A DNA stretch of 64,000 bases from Lactuca virosa (Eukaryota > Streptophyta > Magnoliopsida > Asterales > Asteraceae), in assembly GCA_928212115.1 (NCBI GenBank), contig CAKMRJ010004445.1, positions 80,240,434-80,304,433 of the forward strand, given 5' to 3'. Each line of letters opens with the position of its first letter. Position 1 is the first letter of the stretch. A program made the translations under genes and the position numbers. The notes under the pieces were generated by a model, which had not been told where the DNA came from, made no database searches, and saw nothing but the letters and a program-made list of their open reading frames with translations. This document shows, in pieces, positions 21,248 through 32,473 of this stretch.

Positions 21248-22470
21248 TCATGCACTGGTAGGCCTGACAAACGGAGCAAGCATAAGTGACTCCTTCACTT
21301 CGGAAAATTTCTCAAACACCTTCTGAAAGCTGGTGTTGATTTGAAGGGTGAGGGTTTCATAAGCATCAGCAGTGGGGGCTTGAGCTTTGAGATGGTTGAA
21401 CAAGGAAGAGAATATAGAGATCATCTCATCAAATTTTTGGTTCGGAACATCCACAATGTTCCAGCATGAATGAAGAAGCTTGAGGAGGACTTGTTGTATA
21501 ATGAGATTCATATCATCCTTTTTCCAAATCTCCTTTTCCAGACGTTGGATTTGATTCTCATGACGAATATGTGTTTGCTTAATGAGTTCATTGGAAGCAT
21601 TCAACATATCGTCACGAACCTTCAACATCTTCGTTATTGTGTCGAGGTAATGATCGACACTTTCATCATACTTACTCTCCACTTCCTCAACAGTATGCTT
21701 GAGCCTTAAGGAAATAAGCTGATCCAGTTGGGCTTCACGTTCAGCCAAAGTCGGTCCGGAATTGTTGGCTTCGTACATAGCTTTAATGATGGCATCAAGC
21801 TTCGAATCCAGTCCGGAGACTTTCTCATCTAGCTTAGAGTTAAGCTCTGCTACGGAAGTTTCAATCGAGTTAACCTTCTTCATAGTGTCTGGCACATTGG
21901 TTTGAATATCCAAAAGAGCAAACAGATCAATGTGGTTTCCTGCTGAGGATCCGTTGTCTGAGCTGGAATGTTGAGGCTTGTGTTTCGGAGATTCCGGATT
22001 GATTGGAGTGTCTGAAGGACCAGGTTTGTTGGTAGCTGCATCATCATGAAGTTTTTAAGTTGATTCAGATTCATTTTGAGTGGAGGAGGAGGATCCAAAA
22101 TCAAAAGCAGGCTTGGACGAAGATGGCTTGGAGTGAAGTTGAACAGAGGAAAACACATTAGTATCAGCAACATGTGCATCATCTTTGGTTAGCAGCACCT
22201 CTTCGAAATTTCATCATCCGAAGCTGAAGGATTAGAAGCATGAGGATGAGACTTGAGAGTTTCTCCGAATGTAAACTCAAGATCAGTAATCTCATCTGAA
22301 GGAGTAACATAAGGAAGGTTGCTCTGAATGGCCCGGTTTCGCATGGAATTGAGAGTGGCTTCAACTTGGGATCTTGTAAGTTTCGGATGCCTCGAGTGTA
22401 CCTTGTTCACAAAATCTTCCCACAAAGGATCATTAATTCCTGGTCGTCTTGTACCCTTACCAGGTATCAA
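21248..22470 (-). pseudogene. Sirevirus envelope-position reading frame, coiled-coil part
   Basis: The piece at 21248-21913 (221 codons) is a likely coiled coil: residues 10-50 carry heptad-like VAELNSKLDEKVSGLDSKLD, and later helices continue (LEKEIWKKDDMNLIIQQVLL). The piece upstream at 22189-22470 (93 codons) reads a helical region (DFVNKVHSRHPKLTRSQVEA). Stops or frameshifts near 21913-22188 break the frame. Coiled coils are reported for proteins in this position of Sireviruses, but homology is not shown here. Confidence 0.5.
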
Positions 22471-23860
22471 ACCAGTTGATGCACCTGAGGTTGGAGGGAC
22501 AACTCCAGCCTCAGAATGCTTGGGGTCCGGAACAGGGGTTCCGGAGTGTGTGCGTGTAGAAGAAGTTGGGATAGCAAATGTGACACGTGGGTTTGTTCCA
22601 GGGGAAAGGAACTTTGTTCAACACTGGCATCACGTTTTTGAGAAGGTGAGGGTGGATTATGTGCAGACTCCCCGTGAGTGTGTGCAAGTGGTTGTGAAAC
22701 ATCGAGGGGTACCTCGGATGAGTGGGTGGGTGGGGTGTTCAGAAGGCCAGAATCAGCCTGAATGTCATGAGTTCCTTCCTGTTGAGAGGAGGAACTGACT
22801 TTGGTTTTCTTTTTTGGCTTTGACTTTGAAGGAGAAGTCTTCCTTTTGGCAGACTTTTTACTTTTTCCTCCGGACACGGAAGGACTGGCCTCTTCCGGAG
22901 TAGGCTCAACAGAGACTGGGGCAGGTTGTGTTGGGTCAAACACAACCGAAGTCTCTAAATGATGTTTCAAGTAAATTGAATCAGAAGAAATTAAGGCCAA
23001 CATATGGTTCGGAAGACGTCTAACGGGACCAAATGAAGATTGGTCCGGAACTCTATAATGCTTAACAGTTTTGAGGGTTAGATATACCTCTTTCGGAATG
23101 GTGCAGATCGGAATGGGTTCAGATCGTTCCTTGTAGAGTTCCTGAATCGTCAGAGCCCAAAACCTAGGGCTTGAAATTTCATTGCTTTTCCTTTTGACTG
23201 CGAACTTCCTAAAATCTTGCCATAAAACTTCTGGAAGATCGACTGCGTTGCTGTGTCCGGAGTAGATGTTGTATACCACATACAGCCAGTCTTTGCTCAG
23301 AGTGTCCGTACCACCATGCTTTCCGGACATCCCTCGAATGATGAAGTGCATTAATACGGTCCAAAGACCTGAAACTGCTGACTTCTTGAAGTCCTTGGCC
23401 TATAATCTTGATTGTACCCAATATGATTCAGGAATTGTTGAAATTCTTCAGTGATTGGTACCTGAACCTTGAATCCTTCAGGGTTCTCATCGACACCAAT
23501 AGCTTTGAGGAATGTAGATTTGTGGATAGGCACGATCCTATCACCCGTGATCTTTGTTTCAAGAACACCATTGTCGATCTTGTTTCTTGTGAAAGCGGTG
23601 TGCAAGAGACTGAGTGGTAGAGGAGGATCTGGGATTTTGGTGAGTCGGATGGATATGGGATGATTTGCGATGAACTCAATCATCACTCTGGGTTCATCAA
23701 AATCTAGAGGATTCATCGAGAAAAGTTGTGCGGTGTCTCTAAGAAAGGGCTCAGATGAATGGGAGGATGATGATTCTTTGGAGGACTTCTTCTTGGTGAC
23801 AGATTTCTTGGGTGATGAGGCAGTTGCAACAAGTTTTTGGGATGAAGATTGGGACGCCAT
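22467..23860 (-). pseudogene. Sirevirus envelope-position reading frame, N-terminal part
   Basis: The frame opens at ATG 23858-23860 with a Ser/Lys-rich start (SSPKKSVTKKKSSKESSSS) and runs 169 codons to TAA 23351-23353. A second frame starts at the ATG overlapping that stop by one base (23349-23351) and runs 294 codons to 22467. The second contains a folded-looking region (KDWLYVVYNIYSGHSNAVDL; VLWQDFRKFAVKRKSNEISS), then a strongly basic nuclear-signal-like patch (KKSAKRKTSPSKSKPKKK) and a Ser/Pro-rich tail. Simple explanation: one protein broken by a one-base frameshift. The basic patch and lack of an obvious signal peptide or membrane helix argue against a true envelope. Confidence 0.55.
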
Positions 23861-24876
23861 TGTTGAAGGTTATGATAGCTTGAAGAACACGATGAACACA
23901 AAGAATTTGTAGAGTTTTGGAGAGTTTGAGAGCGTAAAGAGGTAAATGGGGGTTTAAGAAGGTTTATATATGTGATGGAAACGGGTCGGATCAGAAAGTG
24001 TAATGATGAGGATCCGAAATTGAAATGGGTCGCATTTAATATGTTCCCGTTTTGAAGGTGAGTTGACTAATGATGATGAAAGGTTTCTATGGAATGAAGT
24101 GAGGAATAGAAACCGTCAAACAACGATGGGATGTTTGCTTTAAAGGACGTGCAAACGTGGCACGAATTTCAAAGAACACGATAAGCATCTTTTAAAAGTA
24201 ACCGTTTGAAAAAGTATCACCTTAAAAACCTTTGGACTTCCGAATGATCGATTCCGGACAGTTGGGGATCCGGAGGTTAAAGATGTGAGTTCCGGATCAT
24301 GGAAGTTGAAGAAAAAGATCCCGAATGTGATCAATCCGGAGTGAAGCTTTGAGATTACGAAGTCAAATATTTTTGAATTCTGGAGTAGAAATCTTTTGGA
24401 AAATTCCGGAGTAAGGTTTTTTTAATGATTTCCGAAAAGGGTTTTGAGAAATGAGTCCGAGGCAAAAATGAAAATTCCAAAAGGATTATTTTGGTGTTCC
24501 GGAGAGAAATTTGAAAGAATTTCCAGAACAAGATTTCAAGACTTCCGGAACAAGATTTTGAAAAATTTCCGGAGAGGGATTTAGGCAAATTCTGAAGTAT
24601 GAAATACAATACCTTTCCGGATTTGAATTCCGGGATGACCTTATGAAGTAAATTCCGAGGTGAAAATTTAACTATTGACTATGTGGCTTGAAGTCATCAT
24701 ATGATAAGATGAACTGTACAACTAAAAAAAACTCAAGTGGTGGTTAGTGATAAAGACAAGTAAAATGATCCTATGTATTCCGAGAGACAATAGTTCCGAA
24801 ATAAAAAGAGTTTTGAGTTCGGAACCAATTTTCTAACTGATGTTACCATCAGAGAGAGCAAGTCTCTTGAAAGAAC
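23861..24876 (-). other. Spacer between pol and the envelope-position frame, TCCGGA-rich
   Basis: About 1 kb without a long open frame. From about 24240 to 24660 it carries some ten TCCGGA or near copies at irregular spacing, the same word as in the LTR U3. It may hold a promoter or splice signals for the downstream frame, which is inference. Confidence 0.5.
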
Positions 24877-25434
24877 CTAAGGATCAGGCATCATCATACC
24901 CATCTTGTTCAGAAAACCATTAAATTTGGTTCCGTCTAATGCCTTAGTAAAGACATCAGCAATTTCATCGTCAGATGGAACAAAAATGAGTTCAGTGTTG
25001 CCATTTAAGACATGATCTTTTATGAAATGGTACCGTATGTCAATGTGCTTTGTCATGGAGTGCTGGATTGGATTATGCGAAATCGCAATGGCACTTTGAG
25101 AATCACAATAGATAGGAATGCGTTGAAAGCGGTAACCATAATCCAAAAGTTGAGATTTCATCCATAGAACTTGAGAGGTACAGCTGGAAGCAGCAATGTA
25201 TTCTGCTTCGGCTGTAGAGAGTGCAATGCAGTTCTGTTTCTTGGATGACCAACTAACCAATCGACCACCTAAAAATTGACAGCCACCTGATGTGCGTTTT
25301 CTATCCAATTGTAGACCACCATAGTTTGAATCTGAATATGCTTGAAGTAGGAAGCTCTCATTTGCTGGGTACCAGATTCTGAGATTCTTTGAGCCTTTGA
25401 GGTATCGGAAAAATTTGCTTCACAACCAAAAGAT
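24877..25434 (-). pseudogene. Sirevirus pol: reverse transcriptase end and RNase H
   Basis: The pol part downstream of the Ty3 insertion. The open frame 24877-25308 (143 codons) reads copia RNase H: GRLVSWSSKKQN, TAEAEYIAASS, IPIYCDSQSAIAI and HIDIRYHFIKDHV, ending FTKALDGTKFN...PDP with a stop at 24877. RNase H removes the RNA strand of the RNA/DNA hybrid. Between 25309 and 25434 the frame is disturbed by a frameshift. The upstream part of the gene resumes at 34713, beyond the Ty3 element and its GAGAC repeat. Confidence 0.85.
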
Positions 25435-25439
25435 GAGAC

Positions 25440-27516
25440 TGTTACATCCCCAAAATCACGGCCAGAAAAGACCGGTTTCATTTATGCTTTTAAAATAATT
25501 TCAGAGTAAATCCATTGATTTATAAGAGTTGCGGAATTTGTCCCCAAAACAATACATGATAAAATAAGGTTTATCAAAGCATTTCTTAAAGAAATGTATT
25601 TTCATTATATATCAAAACTCGGGATGTCATGTTCCGATACAGACACAAAAGCATAAACACTAAAACATAGACCTTACACAGTTTATAAAACTACTGGTCT
25701 ATAAAACATAAACATCTTCACAAGTTCTCCAACTTATGCTCTCGCGCCACTACCTGTAATACAAAGAAACTGAGTGGGTCAAGCTTGGGAGCCTGGTGAA
25801 CATATAGGGTTTTCATCCCACAATAAATAATTATATTTAATTTCACCAACCAACAATAACCCGATTACCCATTCCCGGTATCCTCACTTTACGTCCGTAT
25901 GACAACAACTATTACAAGGGACCTAATCTAGGATTTTCATCGGGACGGACACTACTACAGAGGGGTTTCCTCAGCAATGAATGTCCTAAGGCAACCATGA
26001 GGGGGATAGAATACAGCAAATGAACACCCAAGTTCACCAACACCTACAGGTTATGAGCCTGCCAGCATTCCACAGAACTGTCTAGAAAAGTCCGTGGTCA
26101 TCATCCATATTCTGCTGAATGACTAGATCACAATCACATCGAGGCCTCTCATCATTTTATTTCATCACACAACAACTGTCTACCCATGTTCTACCCAACA
26201 TATTAGTAGATAAAAATATATACATTTATATACAGCTTAAAACCTGTACAAATCATTCATTCAATCAAATAATTCAAATAAGCAAACAATATACAAACAC
26301 ATAACACATATTTTGTAGAGAATACTTCGTATCTATGTGTTAGAAGAAAAGGAATATACACTCACTTGATAAGACGATGATCGGACAACACCTCGTCTAT
26401 TAAAATAATATTTTCCGATAAAACCGGGATGTTTTTCTTGAAAACCGGGCTTCTTGCGGGCAGAGTTTCAGCTCGGAAACTTCACTTCTCGGGATTTTCG
26501 GGGCTACGGAACTTGCCTCGGGTCTCGGGAATAATACCGGGGCTTCGGGGTATTTCTTGCACGCTAAACGAGGAAAATTGGGGAGAGAAAGAAAGAATTT
26601 TGGCAAAAGAAGTCGGCAGCCTCGCATGCCCTTTTATAGCAGCGAGACCTCGGACTACGCTGGGCGTACCGAGGCCCTATGCTGGGCGTACCTCGCATCC
26701 CCAGGCTCTCTTCGGATAAGCTTTGGTATGCATGCCACGATCTTCAAAAATTCATAACGTTCGCATACGAGCTCCATTTTCGATGTTCTTTATATCCACG
26801 CGTAGGTGAGACTATGCTCTACAACTTTCATTTAGACTTCATATGCTAATTTTGACTTTATTTTTATTATAATATTTTTAGTAGGCCGGGACAGGAAAAC
26901 TCCGTTATAAAATCATAACTTCTTCATCCGACGTCCTTTTTCGTCTGTCTTTTTACCGATGGACTACTAACGACGAGATCTTCGATTCTCGTTTAGATTG
27001 TTTCGGCCAACTATCACTTGATCTCGATTTCGAGATTTCGGGCTGCATACCGCTCAGTCGAAACTTAGAAAAATCATAACTTCCTCATACGAAGTCAAAT
27101 TTAGACGTTCTTTTTATGCACGCTCTCGGTTTAACGCATTCTACAACTTTCGTTTAGATAACTAAGGCTAGATATCGCTCTATCTTAAATTCATATTTTA
27201 CGTCCTTCAGCGTCGTGCCGGTTCCGTCGCGAAACTTCGATATGTCATAACTTCTTCGTTATAAATCGGATTTCGGCATTCTTTATATTTTCGGAAACCT
27301 TGCCACGACCACTACAACTTCATGTAGAGATATCGGGCTTATCTAACATTTCATTTTGACGTTTATTTTTATCCTTAATTCAATTAAGCCACACAATTAA
27401 GCATAAAACACATAATACTCAAATAATACATTCTTATTATTTCAAAATGAGTTACAAGGGTTAACCTAGACTATTATAACAACATTAATGCCTAGCCCAG
27501 AAACACGGGCGTTACA
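25440..27516 (-). repeat. 3' LTR of Ty3 chromovirus 1 (2077 bp)
   Basis: TGTTACATCCCC to GGGCGTTACA in plus reading. TATA box CTATAAAAG on the minus strand at 26631-26639. Only two copies of the TACG-GGCGTAC palindrome remain (26656-26669 and 26678-26691) against six in the partner LTR, a deletion of about 155 bp. It has four ~160 bp U3 modules with CATAAC cores between 26750 and 27260. Confidence 0.95.
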
Positions 27517-27530
27517 ATTCTCCCCACCTT
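27517..27530 (-). other. Polypurine tract of Ty3 chromovirus 1
   Basis: Minus strand AAGGTGGGGAGAAT directly before the 3' LTR. Confidence 0.8.
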
Positions 27531-27551
27531 AGAATGATTCCGTCCCCGGAA

Positions 27552-27839
27552 TCACACATCAACAAACAAATGCGGATAGCGACTCATCATGTCACTCTCC
27601 GTTTCCCAGGTGAGATTTGGCCCATTCGTATGTTTCCATCGGACAAGCACTAATTCGACCATCTTGTGTCGCAACTTCTTAGTCTTTCGGTCAACGATTG
27701 CCTCTGGTTCTTCAATTAAACTTTTGTTCTCATCAATTCTTAACTCAGAAATTGGAATTATATCGGGAACTTCTCCCGTAAACTTCCTCAAATAACACAC
27801 ATGGAAAGTGTTATAAATTCCATTCAGTTCTTCGGGCAA
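27552..27839 (-). pseudogene. Chromodomain-like tail of Ty3 chromovirus 1 integrase
   Basis: 95 codons open: NTFHVCYLRKF linker, then VLVRWKHTNGPNLTWETESD and MMSRYPHLF, ending at the polyprotein stop just before the purine tract. The conserved aromatic residues (W in VRWKH, W in TWETE) are present. It is one piece of the pol frame; the ATG used by the open frame is internal. Such tails are thought to guide integration to heterochromatin, which fits the nested pattern here. Confidence 0.85.
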
Positions 27840-27959
27840 TTCGAGCTTGTAAGCTTGATTCCCAATCCTCTGAAGAACCTTAAACGGTCCAATAAACCTT
27901 GGACTTAACTTTCCCCTTTTGCCAAACCTTATAAGTCCCTTCCGTGGCGAGACTTTAAG

Positions 27960-29003
27960 TTAAACCGAATCTCCAACTTCAAAAGTCATCGGTCTTCGCT
28001 TTTTGTCAGCATAGATCTTTTGACGATCCTGAGTTGCTAACATTCTTTCCCTGATTATTTTCAACTTTTCAGCAGTTTCATGGACTATCTCCGGTCCCAT
28101 AAAATGCTTTTCCCCAGCCTCAAGCCAACAAGACAGCGTACGACACTTATGTCCGTACAAAGCTTGATAAGGTGCCATCTTGATGCTCGAGTGGAAACTA
28201 TTATTGTAGGAAAATTCTACCAAAGGCAAATGTTCATCCCAGTTACCTTGGAATTCCAGGGTACATGCTCTCAGCATATCTTCAAGCGTTTGTATCGTCC
28301 TTTCGCTCTGACCATCAGTCTGTGGATGGTAAGCTGTACTTAAACACAACTTGGTACCCAATTCCTCTTGTAGTCTTCTCCAAAATCGCGAGGTGAAACG
28401 GTTGTCACGATCTGACACAATCGTTAATGGAACACCGTGAAGCCTCACAATTTCCTTCACGTAAGAATTTGCAAGCTTATCCATAGACCATTCTCATTCG
28501 CAGCTATGAAGTGCGCACTCTTAGTGAAACGATCGACGACCACCCAAATCATGTCGTGACCATTCTTTGTTCTGGGCAGTTTAGTGACAAAATCCATAGC
28601 ATGTCTTCCCATTTACCCATCGGCACAGGTAAAGGTTCTAAACTCCCGTATGGTTTCTGATGTTGTGCCTTCACTCTTGCACATGTCACACACTCCGCCA
28701 CATACTTGCAATGTCAAGCTTCATCGTCGGCCACCAGTAATAGGGTTTCAGGTCCCTATACATTTTAGTGCTGCCAGGATGAATTGAGTACATGGTTTTG
28801 TGAGCTTCTTCCATCAGAAGATCTCTTATTCCTCCTGACTTAGGTACCCAAATACGATCTTGGAATACCTTCAGTCCATGACTGTTTGTACCAAACACTA
28901 ACGTTTTGCCCAAACGTTCCTCCTTTCGGTCATTCTTTTTTGAAGCTTCCTTTTTAGCTTTCTTTATACTCTCCACAATTGTCGAAACAACTTCTATTCT
29001 CAA
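27960..29003 (-). pseudogene. Integrase of Ty3 chromovirus 1
   Basis: Integrase joins cDNA ends to target DNA. The N-terminal zinc region is in the frame 28686-29003 (EEAHKTMYSIHPGSTKMY has the two histidines; the cysteine pair is lost by a frameshift near 28690). The core is in the frame 27960-28484 (174 codons): SDRDNRFTSRFW with D25 and GQSERTI with E61, exactly 35 residues apart as in DD35E, then LPLVEFSYNNSFHSS and MAPYQALYG. The first catalytic aspartate lies in the broken stretch 28485-28685. A break also separates the core from the GPY/F region at 27840-27960. Confidence 0.88.
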
Positions 29004-30228
29004 CGCTCTTGGCTTTTTCTCTTCAAGATTGACTTTCCGACTAAGAGCATCAGCGACAACATTTGCTTTACCGGGTGGTAAAGTATCTCACAGTCGTAGT
29101 CCTTAAGTAGTTCTAGCCAGCGTCGTTGCCTCATGTTCAATTCTTTCTGACTAAAGAGATATTGGAGACTCTTATGATCAGTGAAAAGTTTGCACTTCAT
29201 GCCATAGAGGTAATGCCTCCATATCTTTAGAGCAAAAACTACCACTGCCAGCTCCAATCATGAGTGGGGTAGTTCTTTTCATGCTCTTTCAGCTGTCGAG
29301 ACGCATATGCTATCACCTTTTCTCTTTGGGTCAAAACACAACCCAACCCAACACCAGACGCATCGCTATAGACAACGAAGTCTTCAACTCCATCGGGTAG
29401 AGAAAGAATCGGTGCTTCACATAGCTTCTTCTTTAGCAACTCGAATGCTTCTTTGTGCTTATCACTCCAAGCATAAGTAGCTCCTTTGTGAGTCAAGGCT
29501 GTTAATGGAGTAGCGATCGAAGAGAAGCCTTGGATAAACCTTCGGTAATATCCAGCTAATCCTAAAAAGCTTCGGATCTCCGTGGGACTTTTTGGTTGTT
29601 CCCACTTCATTACAGCTTCAATCTTTGCTGGATCAACCATTATTCCTTCTTGGTTGACCACGTGACCCAAGAATTGGACTTCTCGAATCCAAAAATCACA
29701 TTTGGAGAACTTTGCATACAGATTCTCCTTCTTCAAGACTTCCAACACTTCTCGCAAGTGTCTTCCATGCTCCTCTTGGCTTTTCGAATAAATCAGAATG
29801 TCATCTATGAACACTATCTCAGATTTATCAAGGAACGGATTGCAAACTCTGTTCATTAAATCCATCAATGTTGTTGGAGCATTGGTTAGTCCAAACGACA
29901 TAACCAAAAACTCGTAGTGTCCATATCGTGTTCTGAATGCAGTCTTCTCGATATCCTGCTCTCTTACTTTCAGCTGATGATATCCTGACCTTATGTCAAT
30001 CTTTGAAAAATAACTTGAACCTTGTAGTTGATCGAACAGGTCATCAATCCTCGGCAATGGATATCTATTCTTTATCGTTGCCTTATTCAGCTCTCTGTAG
30101 TCAATGTACATTCTCATACTCCCGTCTTTCTTTTTCACGAATAACACCGGAGCTCCCCAGGGTGATGAACTAGGTCTAATGAAACCTTTGTCTAATAACT
30201 CCTGAAGTTGCATCATTAGCTCCTTCAT
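29000..30228 (-). pseudogene. Reverse transcriptase and RNase H of Ty3 chromovirus 1
   Basis: The frame 29239-30228 (329 codons) carries Ty3 reverse transcriptase: SSPWGAPVLFVKKKDGSMRM, DYRELNKATIKNRYPLPR, SKIDIRSGYHQL (D78) and IVFIDDILIYS (D142 and D143), so all three catalytic aspartates are present. The connection and start of RNase H follow (VVYSDASGVGLGCVLTQ). A frameshift near 29250 moves the rest of RNase H (VFALKIWRHYLYG, FTDHKSLQYLF) into the frame 29000-29257. The enzyme copies genomic RNA into DNA. Confidence 0.92.
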
Positions 30229-30301
30229 CTCTGTGTCGGTGCTAGTCGGTAAGGTGCTTTTGCTATTGGCGTGGTTCCTGGTAACAAGTCAATACGGAAT
30301 T

Positions 30302-31261
30302 CTACTTGTCGATCAGGTGGTAATCCGGGAAGATCTTTGGGAAATACTTCCGGATAATCACACACGACAGAAATGCTCTGCATTTCCTTTTTTTCCTTTT
30401 GTTAGCATTGATCACGAATGCCAAATATGATGTACATCCTTTGGCCAAACACTTTCTGGCTTTCATTAGAGAAATGATTCCAGAATTTACTCTGCGTTTG
30501 TCCCCATACACCATAAATGACTCCTTCCCTGGCGGGTTTACTTTTACTATCTTCTTCCGGCATAATATCTCGGCATCATTGGAGCTAAGCCAATCCATTC
30601 CCAGCACGATGTCGAAACCGTTAAGTTCGATAGTCAATAATTCCTCGTGAAACTTATTCCCATTCAAATCAATTAAGATGTTTTTCATATAATGGCTAAC
30701 AGGTACAAACTTGCCACTAGCAACTTCAACTAATAAAGCATTATCTAGTCTATCGACAGGCAAAGCTAGTTTTCTACCAAATTCATCCGAAATAAAGGAG
30801 TAGTTGGCTCCAGAATCAAATAAAATTTGGGCAGGCAAATTGTTTACGAGAAAGGTACCTGAAGCGACATCAGCTTCTTCTGTAGCAGCTTCCAGTGTCA
30901 TCTGGAAAGCTCTTGCTTTAGGCTTTAGGGGAATATTGGGTTTTGCTGCCTCCTTCTTTCTCGGACAGTCTTTCAAAATGTGCCCCTCTTCGTTACATCC
31001 AAAGCACACTCTTTTATTGGACGGACACTCATTGGCATAATGCCCCGTATTTCCACACTTGTAGCGGGTTACATCCTCGCTACATTTCCAAGAGTGCTTT
31101 TTCTTGCACTTCTCACACCATTTCGACTCGCCTCCTTTTCCTCCTCCAAACTTTTTCGAATCAGACTTCGAAAATTTGCTTTTCTTGCTGGATCCTAAAG
31201 TTCCTTCAAACTTTCTCTTTTCACCAACTTCAACTTTGCTGGCGGTTCTTCCCTTGATCAT
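30302..31261 (-). pseudogene. Gag zinc knuckles and protease of Ty3 chromovirus 1
   Basis: 319 open codons. A CEKCKKKHSWKC mini-finger (residues 49-60) and two nucleocapsid knuckles follow. The second is perfect (CFGCNEEGHILKDC, 86-99). The first lacks its leading cysteine, which is arginine at residue 66 (RYKCGNTGHYANEC). The aspartic protease active site is ILFDSGANYSFIS (D149), with the second half of the fold near IDLNGNKF and GFDIVLGMDWLSSN. The protease cuts the polyprotein. The frame ends before reverse transcriptase at a stop near 30302. Confidence 0.9.
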
Positions 31262-31285
31262 GTCCTCAACAGACTTGGCATCCCA

Positions 31286-32103
31286 AATAGCTGCCTCCAG
31301 AGTAGGTGCCTAACGTTCTGGCACTGCGTACTCCCATGGGAGTCCCTTTGTGTACCGATCCACTTTTGTCAGCTCGTCGGGGACGATGCGCAAGGCAAAC
31401 TCCATCTTGTCTATGAAGGCGTTTGTGTAATCGTCAACTGACATGCTGCCTTTCGTCAATGTCAGGAACTTGTTCTCCAACTCTAACAGATTTTGGGCCG
31501 AGCAGAACTTGCGCTTGAACTACTCCAAGAATTCTGCCCATGTCAATTGCAGTGGTTCATTAGGGTTTAGGGTCTTCCCCAGAGTGTTCCACCAACGAAC
31601 AGCCCCACCCCTGAACTGCCGTACTGCAAACGTGGTCTGCAGCTTGCCCTTGCAACCACGCGTCATGAAGGCCAACTCCATTTCAGAGATCCAATCCATG
31701 ACTCCGATCGGATCCTCCTTTCCAGTGAAGGTCGATGGTTTGCAAGTCAAAAAGTCCTTGTACTTGCATCCCAGTCCATTATTCCCTCCATCTTGGTTAT
31801 TTTGTCGAACTATCGGTGGGTTGTCTTGACCAATTATCCCACTAAAGTTCTCTCCTTCAGACTGCCCTCCATTAACTTCGGGCTCTTCCACGTGAATTGA
31901 CAGTTCTTCACGATTCTGTCGAAGCAGACACCTCGTTTCTTCCATTTGACGATCCAACATAGTTTGAATCATCATTGTACACCAGCCATTGTCATTGGCT
32001 CAGGTGCTGCAGCTACTACAGGAGCTTGCTCAATCACTGGTGGTTGAGGCTGTTGATTCCTGTTTTCGTTCGCGTTTCCAACTCCGCTTCTTGTTCTTGC
32101 CAT
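31286..32103 (-). pseudogene. Gag N-terminus and capsid of Ty3 chromovirus 1
   Basis: Starts at ATG 32101-32103 (MARTRSGVGNANENRN) with a Gln/Pro/Ala-rich leader that hits two stops near 31975, then resumes one frame over from 31975 (151 codons). The capsid region follows (YKDFLTCKPSTFTGKEDPIG, WISEMELAFM, AVRQFRGGAVRWWNTLG), matching the retrotransposon Gag fold. A stop at about 31520 separates the rest, near 31286-31510. At least two frame breaks make it inactive. Confidence 0.85.
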
Positions 32104-32461
32104 TCTTGATCTATACACCGAATAAGGTGAATTTAGATCCTCAATCACGATAGATAATCAAATCATCCTTATCACTCCAAAACGTTTACATGCATGCTAG
32201 TTCTAATACCGTAATCCTACGCTTAGAATCCTAAACACACAAGGTTTCCATATCCGGTTGGCAACAAACCGTAGATCCGAACAAATAATATCATATATGG
32301 CAAACATATAACATTTAGCACATAAAAGCATTTTAGGCAACTTTCCTAAAATAAACTAGTGCTCGTGTCTAAAATATAACAGACACTATCTCAAAATCTT
32401 CACTTAGCATTCTAAGTTTAAGTCTAGAAATCCTACAAATTCCTAGTTCGCTTAAACTAAT

Positions 32462-32473
32462 GCTCTGATACCA
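32462..32473 (-). other. Primer binding site, tRNA-iMet type
   Basis: Minus strand TGGTATCAGAGC, two bases from the 5' LTR at 32476. Confidence 0.9.

Noticed and set aside
22328..22798. 156-codon plus-strand frame
   Set aside because: Antisense shadow of the Sirevirus accessory frame.
19904..23860. Retroviral-type envelope gene
   Set aside because: Position fits but no signal peptide, membrane helix or known envelope domain is visible, and a basic nuclear-like patch argues against it.
31443..31829. 128-codon plus-strand frame
   Set aside because: Antisense shadow of chromovirus 1 gag.
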